Shown: in pieces, positions 49,301 to 61,339 of the stretch | Layout: each line of letters begins with the position of its first letter | How positions within the stretch are numbered: position 1 is the stretch's first letter | NCBI GenBank assembly: GCA_945910005.1 | Contig: OX246738.1 | Location: forward strand, 22,391,686 to 22,455,685 | DNA from: Isoperla grammatica | Lineage: Eukaryota; Arthropoda; Insecta; Plecoptera; Perlodidae | Reading direction: 5' to 3' | Length of the DNA: 64,000 nt | Notes under the pieces: generated by a model | What the model saw: only the letters and a program-made list of their open reading frames with translations | Told to the model about the DNA's origin: nothing | The model's database searches: none | Position numbers and translations under genes: made by a program

Positions 49301-52300
49301 CCAGCCGTTATAAGCCAGCACGCCTTTAGGTGAGATGAAGGTAACAACAACTACACATCCAGCCGTTATAAGCCAGCACGCCTTTAGATGAGATGAAGGT
49401 AACAACAACTACACATCCAGCCGTTATAAGCCAGCCTGCCTTTAGATGAGATGAAGGTAACAACAACTACACATCCAGCCGTTATAAGCCAGCACGCCTT
49501 TAGATGAGATGAAGGTAACAACAACTACACATCCAGCCGTTATAAGCCAGCACGCCTTTAGGTGAGATGAAGGTACCAACAACTACACATCCAGCCGTTA
49601 TAAGCCAGCACGCCTTTAGGTGAGATGAAGGTAACAACAACTACACATCCAGCCGTTATAAGCCAGCACGCCTTTAGGTGAGATGAAGGTCACAACAACT
49701 ACACATCCAGCCGTTATAAGCCAGCACGCCTTTAGGTGAGATGAAGGTTACAACAACTACACATCCAGCCGTTATAAGCCAGCACGCCTTTAGGTGAGAT
49801 GAAGGTTACAACAACTACACATCCAGCCGTTATAAGCCAGCACGCCTTTAGATGAGATGAAGGTAACAACAACTACACATCCAGCCGTTATAAGCCAGCA
49901 CGCCTTTAGGTGAGATGAAGGTAACAACAACTACACATCCAGCCGTTATAAGCCAGCACGCCTTTAGATGAGATGAAGGTTACAACAACTACACATCCAG
50001 CCGTTATAAGCCTGCACGCCTTTAGATGAGATGAAGGTAACAACAACTACACTTCCAGCCGTTATAAACCAGCACGCCTTTAGGTGAGATGAAGGTAACA
50101 ACAACTACACATCCAGCCGTTATAAGCCAGCACGCCTTTAGATGAGATGAAGGTAACAACAACTACACATCCAGCCGTTATAAGCCAGCACGCCTTTAGA
50201 TGAGATGAAGGTAACAACAACTACACATCCAGCCGTTATAAGCCAGCACGCCTTTAGGTGAGATGAAGGTAACAACAACTACACATCCAGCCGTTATAAG
50301 CCAGCACGCCTTTAGGTGAGATGAAGGTAACAACAACTACACATCCAGCCGTTATAAGCCAGCACGCCTTTAGGTGAGATGAAGGTTACAACAACTACAC
50401 ATCCAGCCGTTATAAGCTAGCACGCCTTTAGGTGAGATGAAGGTAACAACAACTACACATCCAGCCGTTATAAGCCAGCACGCCTTTAGGTGAGATGAAG
50501 GTAACAACAACTACACATCCAGCCGTTAAAAGCCAGCACGCCTTTAGGTGAGATGAAGGTTACAACAACTACACATCCAGCCGTTATAAGCCAGCACGCC
50601 TTTAGGTGAGATGAAGGTAACAACAACTACACATCCAGCCGTTATAAGCCAGCACGCCTTTAGGTGAGATGAAGGTTACAACAACTACACATCCAGCCGT
50701 TATAAGCCAGCACGCCTTTAGGTGAGATGAAGGTTACAACAACTACACATCCAGCCGTTATAAGCCAGCACGCCTTTAGATGAGATGAAGGTAACAACAA
50801 CTACACATCCAGCCGTTATAAGCCAGCACGCCTTTAGGTGAGATGAAGGTAACAACAACTACACATCCAGCCGTTATAAGCCAGCACGCCTTTAGGTGAG
50901 ATGAAGGTAACAACAACTACACATTCAGCCGTTATAAGCCAGCACGCCTTTAGGTGAGATGAAGGTTACAACAACTACACATCCAGCCGTTATAAGCCAG
51001 CACGCCTTTAGGTGAGATGAAGGTAACAACAACTACACATCCAGCCGTTATAAGCCAGCACGCCTTTAGGTGAGATGAAGGTAACAACAACTACACATCC
51101 AGCCGTTATAAGCCAGCACGCCTTTAGGTGAGATGAAGGTAACAACAACTACACATCCAGCCGTTATAAGCCAGCACGCCTTTAGGTGAGATGAAGGTAA
51201 CAACAACTACACTTCCAGCCGTTATAAGCTAGCACGCCTTTAGGTGAGATGAAGGTTACAACAACTACACATCCAGCCGTTAAAAGCCAGCACGCCTTTA
51301 GGTGAGATGAAGGTAACAACAACTACACACACAGCCGTTATAAGCCAGCACGCCTTTAGATGAGATGAAGGTAACAACAACTACACACACAGCCGTTATA
51401 AGCCAGCACGCCTTTAGGTGAGATGAAGGTAACAACAACTACACATCCAGCCGTTAAAAGCCAGCACGCCTTTAGATGAGATGAAGGTAACAACAACTAC
51501 ACATCCAGCCGTTATAAGCCAGCACGCCTTTAGATGAGATGAAGGTAACAACAACTACACATCCAGCCGTTAAAAGCCAGCACGCCTTTAGGTGAGATGA
51601 AGGTCACAACAACTACACATCCAGCCGTTAAAAGCCAGCACGCCTTTAGATGAGATGAAGGTAACAACAACTACACTTCCAGCCGTTAAAAGCCAGCACG
51701 CCTTTAGGTGAGATGAAGGTAACAACAACTACACATCCAGCCGTTATAAGCCAGCACGCCTTTAGGTGAGATGAAGGTAACAACAACTACACATCCAGCC
51801 GTTATAAGCCAGCACGCCTTTAGGTGAGATGAAGGTAACAACAACTACACATCCAGCCGTTATAAGCCAGCACGCCTTTAGGTGAGATGAAGGTAACTAC
51901 AACTACACATCCAGCCGTTATAAGCCAGCACGCCTTTAGGTGAGATGAAGGTTACAACAACTACACATCCAGCCGTTATAAGCCAGCACGCCTTTAGGTG
52001 AGATGAAGGTTACAACAACTACACATCCAGCCGTTATAAGCCAGCACGCCTTTAGGTGAGATGAAGGTAACAACAACTACACATCCAGCCGTTATAAGCC
52101 AGCACGCCTTTAGATGAGATGAAGGTAACAACAACTACACACACAGCCGTTATAAGCCAGCACGCCTTTAGGTGAGATGAAGGTTACAACAACTACACAT
52201 CCAGCCGTTATAAGCCACCACGCCTTTAGGTGAGATGAAGGTTACAACAACTACACATCCAGCCGTTATAAGCCAGCACGCCTTTAGGTGAGATGAAGGT

Positions 52301-54790
52301 AACAACAACTACACATCCAGCCGTTATAAGCCAGCACGCCTTTAGGTGAGATGAAGGTAACAACAACTACACATCCAGCCGTTATAAGCCAGCACGCCTT
52401 TAGGTGAGATGAAGGTAACAACAACTACACATCCAGCCGTTATAAGCCAGCACGCCTTTAGGTGAGATGAAGGTAACAACAACTACACATCCAGCCGTTA
52501 TAAGCCAGCACGCCTTTAGGTGAGATGAAGGTAACAACAACTACACATCCAGCCGTTATAAGCCAGCACGCCTTTAGGTGAGATGAAGGTAACAACAACT
52601 ACACATCCAGCCGTTATAAGCCAGCACGCCTGTAGATGAGATGAAGGTAACAACAACTACACATCCAGCCGTTATAAGCCAGCACGCCTTTAGATGAGAT
52701 GAAGGTAACAACAACTACACATCCAGCCGTTATAAGCCAGCACGCCTTTAGGTGAGATGAAGGTAACAACAACTACACATCCAGCCGTTATAAGCCAGCA
52801 CGCCTTTAGGTGAGATGAAGGTAACAACAACTACACATCCAGCCGTTATAAGCCAGCACGCCTTTAGGTGAGATGAAGGTAACAACAACTACACATCCAG
52901 CCGTTATAAGCCAGCACGCCTTTAGGTGAGATGAAGGTAACAACAACTACACATCCAGCCGTTATAAGCCAGCACGCCTTTAGGTGAGATGAAGGTAACA
53001 ACAACTACACATCCAGCCGTTATAAGCCAGCACGCCTTTAGATGAGATGAAGGTAACAACAACTACACATCCAGCCGTTATAAGCCAGCACGCCTTTAGG
53101 TGAGATGAAGGTAACAACAACTACACATCCAGCCGTTATAAGCCAGCACGCCTTTAGATGAGATGAAGGTAACAACAACTACACATCCAGCCGTTATAAG
53201 CCAGCACGCCTTTAGGTGAGATGAAGGTAACAACAACTACACATCCAGCCGTTATAAGCCAGCACGCCTTTAGGTGAGATGAAGGTAACAACAACTACAC
53301 ATCCAGCCGTTAAAAGCCAGCACGCCTTTAGGTGAGATGAAGGTAACAACAACTACACATCCAGCCGTTATAAGCCAGCACGCCTTTAGGTGAGATGAAG
53401 GTAACAACAACTACACATCCAGCCGTTATAAGCCAGCACGCCTTTAGGTGAGATGAAGGTACCAACAACTACACATCCAGCCGTTATAAGCCAGCACGCC
53501 TTTAGTTGAGATGAAGGTAACAACAACTACACATCCAGCCGTTATAAGCCAGCACGCCTTTAGGTGAGATGAAGGTACCAACAACTACACACACAGCCGT
53601 TATAAGCCAGCACGCCTTTAGGTGAGATGAAGGTACCAACAACTACACATCCAGCCGTTATAAGCCAGCACGCCTTTAGTTGAGATGAAGGTAACAACAA
53701 CTACACATCCAGCCGTTATAAGCCAGCACGCCTTTAGATGAGATGAAGGTAACAACCACTACACATCCAGCCGTTATAAGCCAGCACGCCTGTAGATGAG
53801 ATGAAGGTAACAACAACTACACTTCCAGCCGTTATAAGCCAGCACGCCTTTAGGTGAGATGAAGGTAACAACAACTACACATCCAGCCGTTATAAGCCAG
53901 CACGCCTTTAGGTGAGATGAAGGTAACAACAACTACACACACAGCCGTTATAAGCCAGCACGCCTTTAGATGAGATGAAGGTTACAACAACTACACATCC
54001 AGCCGTTATAAGCCAGCACGCCTTTAGGTGAGATGAAGGTAACAACAACTACACATCCAGCCGTTATAAGCCAGCACGCCTTTAGGTGAGATGAAGGTAA
54101 CAACAACTACACATCCAGCCGTTATAAGCCAGCACGCCTTTAGGTGAGATGAAGGTAACAACAACTACACATCCAGCCGTTATAAGCCAGCACGCCTTTA
54201 GGTGAGATGAAGGTAACAACAACTACACATCCAGCCGTTATAAGCCAGCACGCCTTTAGGTGAGATGAAGGTAACAACAACTACACATCCAGCCGTTATA
54301 AGCCAGCACGCCTTTAGGTGAGATGAAGGTAACAACAACTACACATCCAGCCGTTATAAGCCAGCACGCCTTTAGGTGAGATGAAGGTAACAACAACTAC
54401 ACATCCAGCCGTTATAAGCCAGCACGCCTTTAGGTGAGATGAAGGTAACAACAACTACACATCCAGCCGTTATAAGCCAGCACGCCTTTAGGTGAGATGA
54501 AGGTAACAACAACTACACATCCAGCCGTTATAAGCCAGCACGCCTTTAGGTGAGATGAAGGTAACAACAACTACACATCCAGCCGTTATAAGCCAGCACG
54601 CCTTTAGGTGAGATGAAGGTAACAACAACTACACATCCAGCCGTTAAAAGCCAGCACGCCTTTAGGTGAGATGAAGGTTACAACAACTACAATATCCAGC
54701 CGTTAAAAGCCAGCACGCCTTTAGATTAGATGAAGGTAACTACAACTTCACTTCCAGCCGTTAAAAGCCGACTAGGTGAGACCACAAATC
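43325..54790 (+). repeat. 58-bp satellite, ~197 units, ~11.4 kb
   Basis: The unit is ACACATCCAGCCGTTATAAG, CCAGCACGCCTTTAGGTGAG, ATGAAGGTAACAACAACT (58 bp; ATCCAG at 46921 and 46979). The first unit (from about 43327) and last units (54690-54790) are diverged. Early units carry AAAAG instead of ATAAG, and several are 54 bp with ACTA missing. The centre is very homogeneous, varying mainly at TTAGGTGAG/TTAGATGAG, GGTAAC/GGTTAC and ACATCCAG/ACACACAG. Fifty-eight is not a multiple of three and every frame meets TAA, TAG or TGA, so it is non-coding. Confidence 0.98.
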
Positions 54791-54854
54791 CAAAGCTGTG
54801 TCATATGCGAACATACACACAGTCAGATGCCAACGTCTTGAAACGAGTGATATC

Positions 54855-54990
54855 TCAAAAGAGGTGGCTCAGCGGTAATGCACGAGACTCTAATTCGTGA
54901 TGTCACTGGTTTGATACCGGCTCACCAGCAATCCTGAATCCTGACAAGTTTTTCCGAGGGTTTGGGTGAAAACTGAGATGGTCGTACCAA
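54855..54990 (+). mobile_element. tRNA-derived SINE
   Basis: An A-box-like TGGCTCAGCGG (54865-54875) and a B-box-like GGTTTGATACC (54908-54918) lie 32 bp apart in a tRNA-like head beginning GAGGTGGCTCAGCGG. The copy at 16500-16610 (minus) has the same head. The tail (AAGTTTTTCCGAGGGTTTGG) has only loose similarity to that copy. It sits about 65 bp past the satellite. Confidence 0.72.
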
Positions 54991-57262
54991 CCGTCCTCGA
55001 ACAATTCTCCTGAACAATCCAAAGATCTAATACAAGTCGTCACCTGAAGAGGGGCAAACCAGATAAAGTTGGTGTCACCCCACATCAGAGATGCATACAA
55101 AAGAATTGGTATTCGAGATGTTTTAAAAGCAACACTTTCGTTTAAGATAAGACGTCGGCTGATACTATTGACGTTTTGTGATTTGAATAGTTGCAACAAG
55201 TCTTCTCTTTGTACGCAAGTTGTGAAAAGCTCGATTTGCAATCAACATCTATACTCGGTGTGCACATTTGTTGTCTACATTACCTGCGTAGTGCGTTCAC
55301 CTTGTGTTCTTCACTTATACTATTCCGCACGGCTGGACGGTCCAGATTTAGTCACTAACTTACTGAAGTAGTAAATAGTAAAGAAGAATAAATTTAAAAG
55401 AAAGCTTGCTCGGTAGGAGCTTGAAAACAAGCTGTTAACAAATTTTCTATTGAGGATAGTGATTAGTCGACAAATGTGTTGACGATTCGAAAACTTTTTT
55501 ATTTAATTTTCAAGCTCAACATTGAAATACTGTTTTCCTTGACTGATAAGATAACGTTATATTACCAACATCTACGAGAAACAGTGGCTCAAAGTTCAGC
55601 TACGAAAAGACAGGGTTTAAAAATATAATAAGTATGTAAAAAGCTTGTTTTGAAGAAATATAGTTTTATCTACTACAAGGTACTGTAATATTTCAATAAT
55701 GTGTAGATATTCACTATTTAGCAATTTAATATCGAGGAGGACAATTATTGGGTCGATCAGAGGTAGTGAAGGTGTTTATTGGACATTTTAAATTAAGAAC
55801 TAAACTTTTTATTCCATACGACCGAATACGTGATTAGTACAAAGTGAAAATCAGGTATATCCACAGAATATCTTCTCATGGGATGTGGGAACATTTAGGA
55901 AACCACCACAATAAGCATAACCAGTTTATGAGAACAAACACATTCTGAGACCACGTGACCTCTCATTACGTCACAGAATGACCGACATATTGTTTGCACA
56001 CAGTCGTCCGCCTTGGTATAATAGCTATCTGTTATGTGAGACACAGGTAGAGCAATCACCCAGGAATATGTTTTGCTTGCACTTCTACAAGTTTACTTTA
56101 CCAAGACAGAGCAATCTTCATTGAATGTAAGATGAGAAGGAAGGAATGGATATTCTTCACTTAATCTAATCGTCTATCTTCGAAATCTCAGACATCTTTT
56201 CTTGGAAGCAAGATTTACCTTTACGGTAGGAAAACAAAATCCTGAAGTTTGTTTGCACATTTTCTGGTACCATTAGTTTAATGAAAAACGTTTTAAAGGC
56301 GAAAGTTCGCTCCATTTGTTGGAAAAAGGCCAACGAATCAGTGAACTTAATCCTCTTTAAACGGACTTCCAATATTCGACAGTTATCCCAAGCGTGAACT
56401 GAGAGGTACGGATTAGAATTCAGGCCGCGTTTTACCCATTTTTTAAGAACGGCTCGTGGATTTGGTACGAGCTTTCAAGTCAGTTGGAGATTTAAGAGAG
56501 AAGTGGGCTGTGGTGATACGTGTGATTGTAGCAAGCTGTGCTGGGGACGTCACAGAAATAGATTACAGCTGTCGGCTCAACATATTTCATTTCGAATGTT
56601 TTAAAATAATGTTTCCTTCGAAGTGAAAAGCAATTTATCAAAAGTCAGAGCGGTTTGTTGTCGAACAATAGTGGAAAGAGATTTCCAGGTTGTTTTGGGA
56701 ATTGCTTGTATTCAATCAATCCTCGAGTCACAACGCTAACCAAATTGAAGCCTCGTCAGTATACGTCGCATGTCACTACATCATAAAGCGAGTGAATATT
56801 AGAAACCATGTTTTTAAAGGTTGGCAATATGTGATGCACATCGTGAGAACGACGTAATGAAGCTTCAACCAAGACCCAAAACAAATATCTATAGAGTGAC
56901 ATTGTGTTTGAGTTGCTGCAGGTAATTGTGTTAGATTGACCTAGTTAGCCTAATGTGCTCAGTGGATAAATCAAACACTCAGTTAGTTCTCATTTCCTCC
57001 ACCGCGCTCCGCTGGGGGAGGGGGGGGGGGGGGGGGTCGTGTGCATAATACTCGACTTCATCCATTGTACCGTAACCTTGGGGGATGCCGTAAGTAAACC
57101 TGACATTAAAGTAGAGAGAGGGATTCACATACTCGATCATTTAAAGACGATAACTTTGAATAAGACGTAAACGATTGTTACTGACTACTCTTATATCTAG
57201 TAGTAGTATGTATTTCAAATCACTCACTTATCTTACAACGGATACATTAAAAGTGGTGATCT
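54991..57262. other. Gene-free stretch
   Basis: No recognised gene; frames at 54903-55241 (minus) and 55069-55371 (plus) overlap and have no motif. GAGCTTGAAAA at 55417-55427 is mirrored at 55507-55517. G5-A-G17 lies at 57014-57036. Confidence 0.4.
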
Positions 57263-57463
57263 TGAAAGAAGTATTATTTCGAAATCTTGTGGAACTGTCA
57301 AATATTCAAAACACACTATGCAATAATTTATAATTAACCAGTTTTGCAGTTTCCCAGTTCACCAGTTTCAGCAATTAACCAACTACAACTTAGTAACTCT
57401 TGAAAGTAGTGTTATTTCGAAGTCTTGTGCAACTGTCTAATATCCGAAGCACACTATGCAATA
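57263..57463 (+). repeat. Diverged direct duplication, ~138-bp spacing
   Basis: TTGAAAGAAGTATTATTTCG...CTTGTGGAACTGTC...CACACTATGCAAT (from 57263) recurs from 57399 with scattered changes. Each copy is about 65 bp. Confidence 0.75.
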
Positions 57464-59458
57464 CGATATATGTGGCAGCGATAACTCATTATCTTAGGTG
57501 GAACAACATGAATTACAATCTCCTTTCTTGTTGGTCATCCCATCCCTGCTTTCCCTATGGACCGAACTTTGCGCTGTCAAAACTCCTATAACTAAGTTAG
57601 CTAAGCTAGCGCCAGTGATATGGATACACCAGATGTTACTGCGGAGAAGGGGCAGTTTTGATTATTAAAGATGGCTTTGAGGTTGCTGGAAGTGTTGGGG
57701 GCGTAAACACTGTAGTGGTCTGTCTTCCAAGTTAGAAGCAACATCATTTAACGTGTTTGGTCCTACAATCCTTAGTTTAAATACACAACAACGTAGTGAG
57801 AGATACTTTATTGAGATTGCTGATTCCACTCTTGATCCTAAATGTAATTCATTCGTTCATTAATTAATTAATTATTAATTCATTCATTTGTTGGTTAATT
57901 TATTGTCATTTATCCAATCTTACATTGTTTTAATTTTTACCATAGTGAAGTACAAAACTGCTTAACAAAGGAGGACAATAAATACAAGGTATACAATTTA
58001 CAATGAAACAATAATAAACTCATAACACAGTTACACCCGTGCACACACCCTTCTCTACACTTCATTATTACTTATGCTGTACTAGAATAAGGTAATTCGT
58101 TGAACCAATGTCGCCAAGGGCGTGGTCAGTTAGTTGTGTAAACCACGGCTCTTGCGAGACACGTTGGAATCTTGCATTACATAATCCGGTCACATCTAAG
58201 CATCGTTGCCAAATATGAGACTTGTAAAGCCAAAATACTATTTTGAAAGCAATAGCCGATGGTTAAATATTTATAGGTATACAGTTGGATATTTGAGTAT
58301 CTATTATGTGAAGAATAAGGTAAGTACGGGTATCTTCAATTGTATCCATCTTTAATTGGGACGATCTGCATCCGAAACAAACCATTTGACAGCCAGAACT
58401 AGTCGGGTCAGAATTTACTAGTATAAGAATTTGCTATGATTACATATATTAATATTCTAACGAAGTTTTACCGCAGGACATGTTCCTGCCCCCGGGTTCG
58501 AGCAATCAATTAAAATGTGAATAGCAGTTAATTACAAAGATTTTACAAAACTGGTTACAAAATAGATTTTATTTTCTAATATTAAAAAATAAAACAAATA
58601 TACTTTAAAATCAACCAACACATGAATCCAGAAAACATAAACTTCGTATCATCTAAACGGCACGGGTCCCACTGCCAAACTGCGGGCCTCGGGTACTTGT
58701 AGTTGTGTGTGATTGGACAAGACAGTCTAACGAGGCCCGTGTGTACGATGTGTCTACACTGACAAATAAACATATAAAAACTATTAAAATAACAACACTA
58801 TTCTAAATTTAAATGAGAAGCCAAAAAATATGTATTCGAACATCAATTGTACAATTAGAAATAATAATTGATATTACAAATAAATCGTAAGTTTATGTAT
58901 TAATCTGATAGTATTAATAAATTGTATGTATGACGATAATAGCTGTCGAAGCTAAATAAACCCAATCTTATCTTATCTTACACCCCAACGAGTCGGGAAC
59001 TTGTGTGTAGTCAATGGCTCCTGTGTTTTATAGGAGTCGATTTATGCAGCTGAGAAGAGCACAATTGTGTTCCGAAGTTCAGTCGTTGTCTTATACATCG
59101 AAGTGTCCGAAGTTCAATTCCTTTTAGTGGGACATCGAACTTAATGGCCTATTATGGTCTGACATCTCGTCTTTAAAAGGCAACATGTGTTCGTAAAGAC
59201 ATAGATTTAAACGTTTTCACACCGGTCTTTTATTGTTACGAGGATTTAAAATAGAACTTGCACTCATGCCTCACAGATATTGTGTCTTATTTCATTGCTG
59301 ATTACCAAAATCGTATGCTCAACTATTTGTTGTGTTTTATAAAATATCTCTTTTCAACTATCACTTGTATTTGTCGTATATTCTTATTACCTTTGTGGAT
59401 TCAGTGCTTTTTCTACTTCCAATACCATTTAACGTTGTTCATTATAGCTATCGGTAAT
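57464..59458. other. Gene-free stretch
   Basis: AT-rich, with ATTAATTAATTA runs near 57860. AATAAACCCAATCTTATCTT with a further ATCTTA repeat near 58955-58980 resembles a LINE 3' end with a short repeat tail. A GCGGGCCTCG / CGAGGCCCGT pair occurs at about 58682-58740. No gene recognised. Confidence 0.4.
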
Positions 59459-59596
59459 GGCGCTTTCATAGCAACACGGCAACCCGTCTTTTCCGGACCG
59501 GCAGATCACGTGAACCAATCAGAAACTTGCCGTGCCTGCCCTGATTGGTTCACCTGACTTGCCGGTCCGGAAAAAACGTGTTGCTATGAAAGCGCC
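59459..59596. repeat. Fold-back element, 138 bp
   Basis: GGCGCTTTCATAGCAACACG (from 59459) faces CGTGTTGCTATGAAAGCGCC (to 59596). Inside, TTTTCCGGACCGGC faces GCCGGTCCGGAAAA, and GTGAACCAATCAG faces CTGATTGGTTCAC. The arms are about 63 and 57 bp with small indels. It is GC-rich and MITE-like. Confidence 0.9.
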
Positions 59597-60284
59597 TTAA
59601 TTCGACGTAAAGTAACAGTTGTATTGTATATGTGTGCAACAACCACATAGTGAGTTGAACATTGTTTATTATGTACCAGTGCTGATATCATATTGTTATA
59701 AACGTGGTTATACATTTCAACATGCTCATTGCTCATCATCTGTTCTTCTATAATATATTACAAGAATCTGTACAACCTAATTTTTATGGTTTATTATAAT
59801 ATGGTATGTTCGCTATGAACAGGTTCTGGCAGCCCAAATATATTGTCAGTTCACAATAGGGTCGAAATATTAACATAAATATATTTTTTGCAAGAACAGT
59901 GTAAGTAATATTATTTATACAACTAATATAACAACCTGCTCTACTAGTTTCATTCTTGTTATAGAATAATATTTGTTCTAAAGTAAATTTCGCCTTTCGG
60001 TAGAGTGACGTGCAACAATAATTTTCTGCGAACTTTTCTGCATGTAATTTTAAAAATAAATAATGTTTTTGTATTTCGACGAACCATCACAGAAAAGCGC
60101 GTGCATGTTGCAGCCAGAACGTGTCGCGGAGTCATTGATGACCATTTAATTGAAGTGTACAGAAACATAGAAGTTCTACATGACCCAAAACACACACAAA
60201 CAATCAAATGATTTAATAAAAACGATGCGTAGAATGGGATTCCATATTGGAATGAGCTTTTCTGTTGTCGAATTTTCGAGTCAA

Positions 60285-61339
60285 AGTTTCACGGACATGC
60301 GCAAGTGTGTTCGCGGCGAGTGTCAACAGGAGATGAAACCCAGTTGGATCACGGCGCAGTTTCACGGACATGCGCAAGTGTGTTCGCGGCGAGTGTCAAC
60401 AGGAGATGAAACCCAGTTGGATCGCGGCGCAGTTTCAAGGACATGCGCAAGTGTGTTCGCGGCGAGTGTCAACAGGAGATGAAACCCAGTTGGATCGCGA
60501 CGCAGTTTCACGGACATGCGCAAGTGTGTTCGCGGCGAGTGTCAACAGGAGATGAAACCCAGTTGGATCGCGACGCAGTTTCACAGACATGCGCAAGTGT
60601 GTTCGCGGCGAGTGTCAACAGGAGATGAAACCCAGTTGGATCGCGGCGCAGTTTCACAGACATGCGCAAGTGTGTTCGCGGCGAGTGTCAACAGGAGATG
60701 AAACCCAGTTGGATCGCGGCGCAGTTTCAAGGAAATGTGAAAGTGTGTTCGCGGCGAGTGTCAACAGGAGATGAAACCCAGTTGGATCGCGGCGCAGTTT
60801 CAAGGAAATGTGAAAGTGTGTTCGCGGCGAGTGTCAACAGGAGATGAAACCCAGTTGGATCGCGGCGCAGTTTCAAGGAAATGCGCAAGTGTGTTCGCGG
60901 CGAGTGTCAACAGGAGATGAAACCCAGTTGGATCGCGGCGCAGTTTCAAGGAAATGTGAAAGTGTGTTCGCGGCGAGTGTCAACAGGAGATGAAACCCAG
61001 TTGGATCGCGGCGCAGTTTCAAGGAAATGTGAAAGTGTGTTCGCGGCGAGTGTCAACAGGAGATGAAACCCAGTTGGATCGCGGCGCAGTTTCAAGGAAA
61101 TGCGCAAGTGTGTTCGCGGCGAGTGTCAACAGGAGATGAAACCCAGTTGGATCGCGGCGCAGTTTCACGGACATGCGCAAGTGTGTTCGCGGCGAGTGTC
61201 AACAGGAGATGAAACCCAGTTGGATCGCGGCGCAGTTTCAAGGAAATGCGCAAGTGTGTTCGCGGCGAGTGTCAACAGGAGATGAAACCCAGTTGGATCG
61301 CGGCGCAGTTTCAAGGTAATGTGAAAGTGTGTTCACGGC
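60285..61339 (+). repeat. 73-bp satellite, 14 full units plus a partial
   Basis: Units begin at ATGCGCAAGTGTGTTCGCGG 60297, 60370, 60443 and onward every 73 bp to 61246, with a partial at 61319. Shared core: GAGTGTCAACAGGAGATGAA, ACCCAGTTGGATCGCGGCGC. Later units use AATGTGAAAG instead of CATGCGCAAG. The pattern (gtg, gtg, gcg) at 60735-60881 repeats at 60954-61100, a three-unit duplication. Because 73 = 24 codons + 1, a frame passes through all three phases of the unit and then stops, giving identical spurious 61-codon frames. Confidence 0.97.

Noticed and set aside
43325..54790. CRISPR-like array
   Set aside because: The 58-bp units are contiguous with no unique spacers, and the context is eukaryotic.
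55069..55371. 100-codon plus frame after the SINE
   Set aside because: It overlaps a 112-codon minus frame, has no motif, and its composition matches random sequence.
58480..58505. tRNA 3' end (CCCCGGGTTCGAGCA)
   Set aside because: It has a B-box-like sequence, but no A box or acceptor stem could be found around it.
60370..61285. Series of identical 61-codon frames starting MRKCVRGECQQEM
   Set aside because: Each is the 73-bp satellite read through its three phases; spacing equals the unit length and the frame ends within the repeat.
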